Below, in pieces: positions 26,714-33,476 of a stretch of 64,000 nt of DNA. Position numbers and translations under genes: made by a program. Below the pieces are notes generated by a model, which was not told where the DNA came from, searched no databases, and worked only from the letters and a program-made list of their open reading frames with translations. Source of the DNA: Belnapia moabensis DSM 16746 (GTDB taxonomy: Bacteria > Pseudomonadota > Alphaproteobacteria > Acetobacterales > Acetobacteraceae). Each line of letters begins with the position of its first letter. The first letter of the stretch is position 1. Location: contig NZ_JQKB01000002.1 in the NCBI RefSeq assembly GCF_000745835.1, positions 62,001 through 126,000 on the forward strand, in the 5' to 3' direction.

Positions 26714-28101
26714 GCCGGCAGCTGGAGGTCGAGCAGCAGCCCCCTCCCTTCCAGTCTGACGCCACGAAGCTCCGCGCCGGGCGGCAGCAGGGCCTCGGCA
26801 AGGCCGCCGGGGGCGAGGCTGAGCGCCGCCAGCGCCGCGGGATCATCGAGCTCGAGGCGCAGCCGGCACGGGCCCGAACGGCCGTCGAGGGCGGCGGCGA
26901 TCAGCACCCGGTCGGCGGCGAGACGAAGCAAGGTCGGAGGCTCGGCGGCCGGCGGCGGGCGGCCCTCCGCGGCGCCGATCGCGGCCCGGTAGCGGGCGGC
27001 GACGGCAGGGAGCGCCATCTCCGCCTCGGCATGGGCACGGCCGGCGGCGCCGATGGCGCGGGCCCGCTCCGGCGCGGCGGCCAGCGCCGCCAGGGCCTCG
27101 GCCAAGGCCCGGGCACCGCCGGCCAACGGCAGATGAAGCACCGCCTCGCCCGGCAGCTCGGCGAAGGCGCCGGTGCGGGAAACGATGCAGCAGGTGCCGG
27201 CCGCCAGCGCCCGGGCGAGCGAGCCAGAACTCTCGCCGGTCGAGGGGAAGCGCAGGTTCACCAGCACATCGGCGGCGGCGATATGCGCATCGAACTCATC
27301 GCCCGGCAGGTGGCCGGTGACGTGGGAACGGCTGCCGATGCGTCCGGTGAGCGCGGCCGGCACCTCGCCGGCATGGATCCAGCGCAGAGCGGGCAGCCCC
27401 TCCAGCGCCGCCAGCACCCAGTCGAGGCGCTTGGCCAGCGAGGCGAAGCCCGCGGTGACGACCAGGAACTCCCCCGCGCCGATGCCGAGCCGGGCGCGCG
27501 CCTCGGCACGCGCCGGCGGCCTGCCGGGCGGCAGCAGGTGGGGGATGACCTCGACATGCGCCGTCGCCGCCTCGCCATGGGTCAGGCGCAGGCGCCTGCG
27601 AGCGAAGCGGGAGTGGACGATGACCGCACGCGACCGCGCCAGCACCTCCCCGGCCAGGTCGAAGAGCAGGTGGTTGGCACGGGTGGAAAGGCCATGCTCC
27701 CGCAGCTGCCGCGCATAGGTCGCGGCGAGGCCGGGCACCGCATGGCGCATTCCGGCGAGGATGGTCGCGCGATCCTCCCCCGTCGACTCATAAAGATGCA
27801 GCAGGCCCGGATCGTGCAGGACGGTAACGCCGGGCCGCGCCCGCAGCGCCTGCAACACGAAGCCATGGCCGGGATTGTTGCCGATCTGGTAGAGGCGCCG
27901 CCGCCCCTCCCCCGGCAGGCGATGGGCCAGCGCCATATCGACCACCGGGATGCCGGCAGGGGCTTCGGCCAGCCAGTCCTCGCCCGCGGCGGCGCAGTCG
28001 TAATGCGCGGCGAGGCCGGGGAGCAGCGCGGCGGCGTAGTCGGCGATGCCGTTCCGCGCCGGCGGCAGCGGGCTGACCATCAGGAGGGGCGGGCGATCCA
28101 T
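26710..28101 (-). CDS. Glycosyltransferase, GT4-like, with C-terminal beta-rich extension
   Basis: The 463-aa protein starts PPLLMVSPLPPARNGIADYA, the N-terminal glycine loop of GT-B enzymes, and has HDPGLLHLYES, V-I-V-H-S-R-F-A-R-R-R, and the donor-site stretch L-R-F-P-S-T-G-E-S-S-G-S-L (E-x7-E region) in the second half. About 65 residues after the transferase core (from TLLRLAADRVL) form an extra beta-rich piece. The ATG at 28101 overlaps the lysR stop (TGATG). Substrate unknown; it is coupled to the unrecognised 295-aa gene and a second transferase. Confidence 0.85.
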   Translation of the reverse strand: MDRPPLLMVSPLPPARNGIADYAAALLPGLAAHYDCAAAGEDWLAEAPAGIPVVDMALAHRLPGEGRRRLYQIGNNPGHGFVLQALRARPGVTVLHDPGLLHLYESTGEDRATILAGMRHAVPGLAATYARQLREHGLSTRANHLLFDLAGEVLARSRAVIVHSRFARRRLRLTHGEAATAHVEVIPHLLPPGRPPARAEARARLGIGAGEFLVVTAGFASLAKRLDWVLAALEGLPALRWIHAGEVPAALTGRIGSRSHVTGHLPGDEFDAHIAAADVLVNLRFPSTGESSGSLARALAAGTCCIVSRTGAFAELPGEAVLHLPLAGGARALAEALAALAAAPERARAIGAAGRAHAEAEMALPAVAARYRAAIGAAEGRPPPAAEPPTLLRLAADRVLIAAALDGRSGPCRLRLELDDPAALAALSLAPGGLAEALLPPGAELRGVRLEGRGLLLDLQLPA

Positions 28102-28976
28102 CACCGGCCATTTGCCTGCGAAGGCGGCACTTCGCCAAGGCTCGCGCGCAGGCCGGCGGCGAGCGCCCGGATCGCCGCGGCCAGGGCGGGCGACCCGCTG
28201 CGGGCAAGCATGACGATCTCCGAAGGCGGCAGCGCCGGCAGGCCGAGCGCCGGGCCGCGATCCGGTGCCCCGCCGGCGGCGATGCGGCCCATCGGCGCGA
28301 TGCCGAGCCCGGCCTCGGCCCCGGCCACCAGCGCCGCGCAGCTGCCGCCCACGAAGCTTTCGCGCCAGGGCAGGCCGGCGCGGTCAAGCGCGCGGATGGC
28401 GGCGCTGCGCACCCCGCAGGCCGGGCCAAGGGTGGCCAGCGGCACCGGCTCTCCGGGGGCAAGGCGCAACCCCTCGGCACCGCGCCAGCCGAGCGGGTCC
28501 TGCCCAAGCACTTCCCCATCCGCGCCGGCGGCTTCCCGGCGGACCAGCGCGGCATCGCAGTCGCCGGCCTCGAAGCGGGCGTGGACCTCCTGCGAGAGGC
28601 CGGTGCGGAGGGAGAGGACTGCGCCATGCGGCAGCGCGGCGCGCAGGCGGCGGAACAGCCCCTCCAGCCCGAGGCCGATCGCATGGTCGCTGGCCCAGAG
28701 CGTGAAGCGGAGGGGCGGCGCCTCGTCGAGATTGAGGGCCGCGTCATGCGCGGCGAGCAAGGCGCGGGCAGGTCCGAGGAAGGCGCTGCCGGCGGCGGTC
28801 GGGCGGACGAAGCGTGGGCTCCGTTCCAGCAGGCGGCGGCCGAGCCGGCCTTCGAGCGCCTTCAGCCGCTGGCTCACCACGGGCTGCACCGTGCCTGCGG
28901 CTTCAGCGGCGCGGGTGAGGCTGCCGAATTCGACGGCGAGGAGGAAGAGACGGACGGACTCAAGGTCGAGCATCAT
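28101..28976 (-). CDS. LysR-family transcriptional regulator
   Basis: The 291-aa protein has the N-terminal winged helix-turn-helix (residues 1-62: S-V-R-L-F-L-L-A-V-E-F-G-S-L-T-R-A-A-E-A-A, then V-S-Q-R-L-K-A-L-E) and a periplasmic-binding-protein-like effector domain. It is the first gene of the glycosyltransferase operon and is divergent from a tautomerase-like gene. A perfect interrupted palindrome of LysR type covers its own start codon, suggesting autoregulation together with control of the divergent gene. LysR genes are usually not co-transcribed with glycosyltransferases. Confidence 0.92.
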   Translation of the reverse strand: MMLDLESVRLFLLAVEFGSLTRAAEAAGTVQPVVSQRLKALEGRLGRRLLERSPRFVRPTAAGSAFLGPARALLAAHDAALNLDEAPPLRFTLWASDHAIGLGLEGLFRRLRAALPHGAVLSLRTGLSQEVHARFEAGDCDAALVRREAAGADGEVLGQDPLGWRGAEGLRLAPGEPVPLATLGPACGVRSAAIRALDRAGLPWRESFVGGSCAALVAGAEAGLGIAPMGRIAAGGAPDRGPALGLPALPPSEIVMLARSGSPALAAAIRALAAGLRASLGEVPPSQANGR

Positions 28977-28992
28977 AGAGTTTTACTATGAT
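28972..28992. promoter_or_regulatory. Palindromic LysR-type operator over the lysR start codon
   Basis: ATCATAG (28972-28978) and CTATGAT (28986-28992) form a perfect 7-bp inverted repeat around AGTTTTA, and the site contains T-N11-A (28976 and 28988), the core pattern of LysR boxes. The left arm includes the lysR ATG itself. A second short repeat, ACGCT/AGCGT, follows at 29000-29013, toward the divergent gene. Confidence 0.65.
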
Positions 28993-29076
28993 AGAAAGTA
29001 CGCTACATAGCGTTTCGATAGGGGAGACGCCGGCGCAGATTGGCCTTCGGGATCACCAACTGAAGGAGACCATCCC

Positions 29077-29481
29077 ATGCCCATGATCGGCATCCGCTAC
29101 GTCACCCCCTCCCCCCGCTCCGGCCTGCAAGCCGAGGTGGCGGCGCTGGCTGCCCGCCTCGCTGCCGAGCATCTCGGCAAGGATCCCAGCGTCACCGCCG
29201 TCCTCGCCGAGCCGGCGCGGCCGGAGGACTGGTTCATCGCCGGGCAGCGGCCGGCCGAAGCGGGGCTCGGCGCCTTCTGGCTCGACATCAAGGTGACCGC
29301 GGGGACCAACACCAAGGCGGAGACGACCCGCTTCGTCGCCGCCGCCTTCGCCGGCATGGCGGCGCTGCTCGGGCCGTTGCACAAGGAGAGCTATGTCCTC
29401 GTCCATGCCGCGGATGGCGACGCCTATGGCTATGGCGGCCGCACCCAGAACGGCCGCTGGGCGGCTGCGAACCCGGGGTGA
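29077..29481 (+). CDS. Tautomerase-superfamily-like small protein
   Basis: The 134-aa protein begins MPMIGIRYVTP; a Pro directly after the initiator Met is the catalytic base of 4-oxalocrotonate tautomerase/MIF enzymes, and the strand-helix order (sheet, A-A-L-A-A-R-L-A-A-E-H helix, W-F-I-A-G strand, second repeat with K-A-E-T-T-R-F-V-A-A-A) fits a double beta-alpha-beta unit. GAAGGAGACC precedes the ATG. The gene is divergent from lysR and probably under its control. The substrate is unknown; the family call rests on pattern, not on an alignment. Confidence 0.6.
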   Translation: MPMIGIRYVTPSPRSGLQAEVAALAARLAAEHLGKDPSVTAVLAEPARPEDWFIAGQRPAEAGLGAFWLDIKVTAGTNTKAETTRFVAAAFAGMAALLGPLHKESYVLVHAADGDAYGYGGRTQNGRWAAANPG

Positions 29482-29521
29482 TCGCTGGACGCGCCGCGCG
29501 GCTGAATGGTAGCGACGCCGT

Positions 29522-30808
29522 GTGACGGATGATGCAACGCCTCCCCTGCTGGTGGTCGGCGCCGGCCGGGACGGGCTGCGGCTGCGGGCGCTGAGCCCCT
29601 TCCGGCCAGAGGCGCCGGTCCGCGCCTGGTGCCGCGGGATCGAGGTGGGCAGCCTCGCTCTCGCCGCGCCGGTCGAGCCGGGCACGGTGCTCACCCTGCC
29701 CATCGCCCGCCTCCCATGCGTGCCGCTGCCCGCGATGCTGCGCATCGCCGCCGCCGTCGAGGGGCCGGAGCTGGCCGACCCCTGGCCCGTGGCCACACCG
29801 GCCGAGGCCGCGGCGCTGCTCGGCCCCTCGCGCCCGCGAATCGAGGATCTACGCCTCGACTACGGCATGCTGCGCGGGACCGGCATCGAGCGGGTCAACG
29901 GCCTGCTGCAGCCGGCGCTGCATGCCGTCATCAATGGCGGCACGGTGCGGACGGTGCAGGCGGAAGCGCCGGTGCCGCTGGCCGAGGGCGGCTGCGCCTT
30001 CCGCTTCGCCCTCGCCCTGGAGCCGGCCGACCTCACCAGCAGCGGCATCGAGGTGACGCTGCATGCCACGGGCGGCCAAGCCGTGCTGGCGCGCTTCGCC
30101 CTCGGGCCGAGCCTGCCGGGGGCAGAGCGGCTGGCCGAGATCGAGGCGCGGTTGCTGCGGCTGGAACAGGCCGGGGAAGCGGTCCTGTTGGCCGGGCAGG
30201 CGATGCTGGAGCGGCAGTTGCGGATGCAGCAGGACCGCATCGACGCCTTCATCGATGCCGCGGCGACGCTGCTGCTCGACCGCCTGGCCGGCGACGAGAC
30301 GCCCGCCGCCGCGCTCCGCCGGCTGATTGCCGCCGCCACGCCCGAGCCGGTCGAGGATGCCCCGGCCACCGCCATCGGGGGAACGGAGGCGGTGCTGGCG
30401 CCCCGCGACCCGGCCTTCGACCTCGGCTGGCATGGGGCGGAGGAGGATGCGGAGGGCCCGTTCCGTTGGATGACCTTGCAGGGGCTGCTGCGCAACCCGG
30501 CGCCGCTGCGCCCGGTCGCCTTCGCGGTGCTGGAGGTCGGGCACCTCTACGGCGCCCCGGCGCCGGTGCTGGAGGCGAGTTTCGACGGCACGCCCTGCCT
30601 GGTCGAGGCCAAGCGGCGCGGTCCGCACCACTTCTCGCTCCGCATCGCGCCGCCTGGGGGGCCGATGCCCTGCCGCGTGCTGCGGCTGCAATCCCGCGCC
30701 GGCGGCTCGCCGCTGGAGGATGGCGTCAGCGGGGATGAGCGGGTGCTCTCCATCGCCGTCACGGGCGCCGCCTTCCACTATGCCGAGGCCCCGGCCACGC
30801 CGCGTTGA
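29522..30808 (+). CDS. Unrecognised 428-aa protein with a central coiled coil
   Basis: I do not recognise this protein. It starts with GTG 40 nt after the tautomerase-like gene, so co-transcription is likely. Residues 1-215 look beta-rich with Ala/Pro linkers; residues about 217-262 form a strongly helical, heptad-like stretch (A-E-I-E-A-R-L-L-R-L-E-Q-A then M-L-E-R-Q-L-R-M-Q-Q-D-R-I-D-A-F); the last 150 residues are again beta-rich. No signal peptide or membrane helix is visible. The two beta-rich parts recall the tails of the nearby 295-aa protein and glycosyltransferase, so it may belong to the same glycan-related set (inference only). Confidence 0.72.
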   Translation: MTDDATPPLLVVGAGRDGLRLRALSPFRPEAPVRAWCRGIEVGSLALAAPVEPGTVLTLPIARLPCVPLPAMLRIAAAVEGPELADPWPVATPAEAAALLGPSRPRIEDLRLDYGMLRGTGIERVNGLLQPALHAVINGGTVRTVQAEAPVPLAEGGCAFRFALALEPADLTSSGIEVTLHATGGQAVLARFALGPSLPGAERLAEIEARLLRLEQAGEAVLLAGQAMLERQLRMQQDRIDAFIDAAATLLLDRLAGDETPAAALRRLIAAATPEPVEDAPATAIGGTEAVLAPRDPAFDLGWHGAEEDAEGPFRWMTLQGLLRNPAPLRPVAFAVLEVGHLYGAPAPVLEASFDGTPCLVEAKRRGPHHFSLRIAPPGGPMPCRVLRLQSRAGGSPLEDGVSGDERVLSIAVTGAAFHYAEAPATPR

Positions 30809-30861
30809 CCGGCCGCCGCTTTGGGCCGACCCTGCCGATCCTGGACGGAGGAGACGGAGCG

Positions 30862-32097
30862 ATGCCGCCGGAGGGCGAGACGCGGGAGAGCCTGGCCGAG
30901 GCGACGCCGACGGTCGCGGCACGGCATGCCGAGCCGGGCCTGCCGCGCGGGCTCAGGCATATCCTCTCCCTCGACGATTTCGAGCATGCTGCGCGGCGGC
31001 ACCTGCCGCGCATGCTCTACGGCTTCGTCTCCGGCGCGGCCGAGACCGACTCCTCCCTGCGCGACAACCGGGCGGCCTTCGGCGAGCTCGGCTTCGTCAC
31101 CCGCGTGCTGACGGATGTGACCGCGCGGCAGACCGGCCGGGAGGTGCTCGGCCGGCGCTATGCGGCGCCCTTCGGCATCGCGCCGATGGGGGCCTCGGCG
31201 CTCTCGGCCTATCGCGGCGACCTGGTCTTCGCCCGCGCCGCGGCGGCGGCCAATATCCCGATGATCCTGAGCGCCTCCTCGCTCATCCCGCTCGAGGCGG
31301 TGCGTGACGAAGGGCCGACCGCCTGGTATCAGGCCTACCTGCCGGGCGAGCCGGCGCGGATCGAGGCGCTGGTCGACCGGGTGCTGGCCGCCGGCTACGA
31401 CACCTTCGTCCTCACCGCCGACGTGCCGGTCTCGGCCAACCGCGAGAACAATGTCCGCAACGGCTATTCCCTGCCGCTGCGGCCCAACCTGCGGCTCGCC
31501 TGGGAGGGCATCAGCCACCCCCGCTGGCTCCTCGGCACGGCGCTCCGGACGCTGAAGAACCACGGCATGCCGCATTTCGAGAACATGGATGCAACGCGCG
31601 GCCCGCCGGTGCTCTCCTCCAACCTGATCCGGGCGATCGGCCGGCGGGACGGCCTCACCTGGGAGCACCTGTCGCTGATCCGGGCGCGCTGGCCGGGGCA
31701 GCTGCTGGTGAAGGGCATCCTCTCGGCCGAGGATGCGCGCATCGCCCGCGAATGCGGCGCCGATGGCGTCATCGTCTCCAACCATGGCGGCCGGCAGCTC
31801 GACGGCGCCCTCTCGCCGCTGCGGTTGCTGCCGGAGATCGCGCAAGCCGCGGCGGGCATGGCGGTCCTCTACGACGGCGGCATCCGGCGTGGGACGGATG
31901 TGCTGAAGGCGCTGGCCCTTGGCGCCGACTTCACCTTCCTCGGCCGGCCCTTCCTCTATGCGGCGGCGGTCGGCGGCGAGGCCGGGCTGCGGCACGCCAT
32001 CACCCTCCTCTGGGAGGAGATCCACCGCGACATGGCGATGCTCGGCATCACCGATCTCGGGCAGCTCTCGCCCGACTACCTGCGGCGGCTAGGTTAG
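30862..32097 (+). CDS. FMN-dependent alpha-hydroxy-acid oxidase/dehydrogenase
   Basis: The 411-aa protein is full length for the lactate/mandelate dehydrogenase-glycolate oxidase family, TIM-barrel flavoenzymes that oxidise 2-hydroxy acids to 2-keto acids. Family motifs are PFGIAPMGASAL, VKGILSAEDA, the active-site SNHGGRQLDGA and the FMN-phosphate loop Y-D-G-G-I-R-R-G-T-D-V-L-K-A-L. I chose the ATG at 30862 because GGAGGAGACGGAG precedes it; an in-frame TTG 19 codons earlier is less likely. An MFS transporter follows 3 nt later, probably moving the substrate or product. Confidence 0.92.
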   Translation: MPPEGETRESLAEATPTVAARHAEPGLPRGLRHILSLDDFEHAARRHLPRMLYGFVSGAAETDSSLRDNRAAFGELGFVTRVLTDVTARQTGREVLGRRYAAPFGIAPMGASALSAYRGDLVFARAAAAANIPMILSASSLIPLEAVRDEGPTAWYQAYLPGEPARIEALVDRVLAAGYDTFVLTADVPVSANRENNVRNGYSLPLRPNLRLAWEGISHPRWLLGTALRTLKNHGMPHFENMDATRGPPVLSSNLIRAIGRRDGLTWEHLSLIRARWPGQLLVKGILSAEDARIARECGADGVIVSNHGGRQLDGALSPLRLLPEIAQAAAGMAVLYDGGIRRGTDVLKALALGADFTFLGRPFLYAAAVGGEAGLRHAITLLWEEIHRDMAMLGITDLGQLSPDYLRRLG

Positions 32098-32100
32098 GCC

Positions 32101-33285
32101 TTGCGCCTGTCCGGGCTGGGGGCGGCGCTCGCGGCAACGACGGGCGCACAGTCGCTGGCGACGCTCGCCGTCTTCACCCTGCCGGTGCTGGCGACCATGG
32201 CGGCGCGGGACCTCGGCGCCGAGCCGCACTGGCTCGGCTGGCAGGTGGCCTGCACCTATGCCGCGGCCAGCGCGACCTCGATGTTCTCCGGCGGCCTGCT
32301 GCGCCGACTGGGGCCGGCGCGCTGCACCCAGCTGGCGCTGGCGGCGGGGGCGGCGGCCTGCCTGCTGATCGTCGGCGCCGGGCTGCCGGGGGCGGTGCTC
32401 GGCTCCTTCCTCACCGGCATCGGCTACGGGCTGACCAATCCCGCCGCCTCCCAGGTGCTGGCCCGGCTGACGCCGCCCGCGCGCCGCAACCGCGTCTTCG
32501 CCATCAAGCAGACCGGCGTGCCGATCGGCGGCGCGCTGGCCGGGGCCCTGCTGCCCGGCCTCGCCGGCGCGATCGGCTGGCGCGGCGCGATCCTCTCCGT
32601 GGCCGCGGTGATGGCCACGGCGGCGCTCTGCTGCGGCGCCTTCCGCCGGCACTGGGATGGCGAGCGGGAGCCGGGCGCACCGCTCGGCGCGGGCGCGCTC
32701 GGCGGCATCGTGGCCCTCCGCACGCGGCCGGGGCTCGGCGCGCTGGCGGTGATCTCGGCCTGCTTCTCGGGATTCCAGCTCGCCCTCGGCTCCTACATCG
32801 TCACCATGCTGGTCGAGGAAGGCGGATGGGCGCCGGTGGCCGCCGGCTTCGTCGCCGCGGCAAGCCAGGCAGTCGGCATCGGGGCGCGCATCGCCTGGGG
32901 CGTGGTGGCGGATTGGTGGCGCTCGGGGATGAAGACGCTGGCGGCGATCGGCGTCTGCACCTGCCTCGGCGGGGCGGTGCTGCCGCTGGCGCTGGAGGGG
33001 CCGGGCGCCGGGCTCGTCCTGCTGCTCTGCCTGCTCGGCACCTGCGCGGCGGGCTGGAACGGGCTGCTGCTGGCCGAGGCGGCGCGGATGGCCGCATCCG
33101 GCAAGGCAGGCGATGCGGCGGGCGGCGTGCTCTCGGTCGCCTTCGCCGGGGTGGTGGTGGGGCCGTCGCTTTTCGGCGCGGCGGTGGCGCTGACGCAGTC
33201 CTATTCGATGGCCTTCGGGATGCTCGCCGTCTTCCCAGGGCTCGGCGCGCTGATCGCCTGGCGGGCCGCGCTGCGGTCGCGCTAG
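32101..33285 (+). CDS. MFS transporter
   Basis: The 394-aa polytopic membrane protein has about 12 hydrophobic segments and MFS features: a first-half loop L-L-R-R-L-G-P-A-R after TM2, G-x-G-Y-G-L-T-N-P-A in TM4 and the matching R-I-A-W-G-V-V-A-D-W-W in the second half. It starts with TTG, 3 nt after the hydroxy-acid oxidase stop, which is an unusual initiator but fits the spacing; the next in-frame ATG would remove the first helix. The transported compound is unknown; pairing suggests a hydroxy or keto acid. Confidence 0.88.
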   Translation: MRLSGLGAALAATTGAQSLATLAVFTLPVLATMAARDLGAEPHWLGWQVACTYAAASATSMFSGGLLRRLGPARCTQLALAAGAAACLLIVGAGLPGAVLGSFLTGIGYGLTNPAASQVLARLTPPARRNRVFAIKQTGVPIGGALAGALLPGLAGAIGWRGAILSVAAVMATAALCCGAFRRHWDGEREPGAPLGAGALGGIVALRTRPGLGALAVISACFSGFQLALGSYIVTMLVEEGGWAPVAAGFVAAASQAVGIGARIAWGVVADWWRSGMKTLAAIGVCTCLGGAVLPLALEGPGAGLVLLLCLLGTCAAGWNGLLLAEAARMAASGKAGDAAGGVLSVAFAGVVVGPSLFGAAVALTQSYSMAFGMLAVFPGLGALIAWRAALRSR

Positions 33286-33348
33286 GCCCGGATTGCGATC
33301 AGGTCTTGGTGCGGCGCGCTGAGGTGACTCACGTTCCGGATCACCGAG

Positions 33349-33454
33349 CATGATCCGCGATCATCGGATCGCGCATCATGCCCCAGCCTGTCGCCTTGCC
33401 GCCTGATCGAAGCCCGAGGCCGTTCCAGCCCTCGGCGATCATGCGCTGATCGCC
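33349..33454. repeat. GATC-rich inverted repeats between convergent genes
   Basis: Two hairpins lie between the MFS gene and the convergent CBM60 gene. The first pairs 33349-33362 with 33367-33380 (14 bp with one mismatch, loop ATCG); the second pairs GGCGATCA (33434-33441) with TGATCGCC (33447-33454). GATC occurs about eight times in roughly 180 nt. There is no T-tract, so a terminator role is possible but unproven. Confidence 0.5.
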
Positions 33455-33476
33455 ACCCGGCCCGCCGCCCGCGCCG

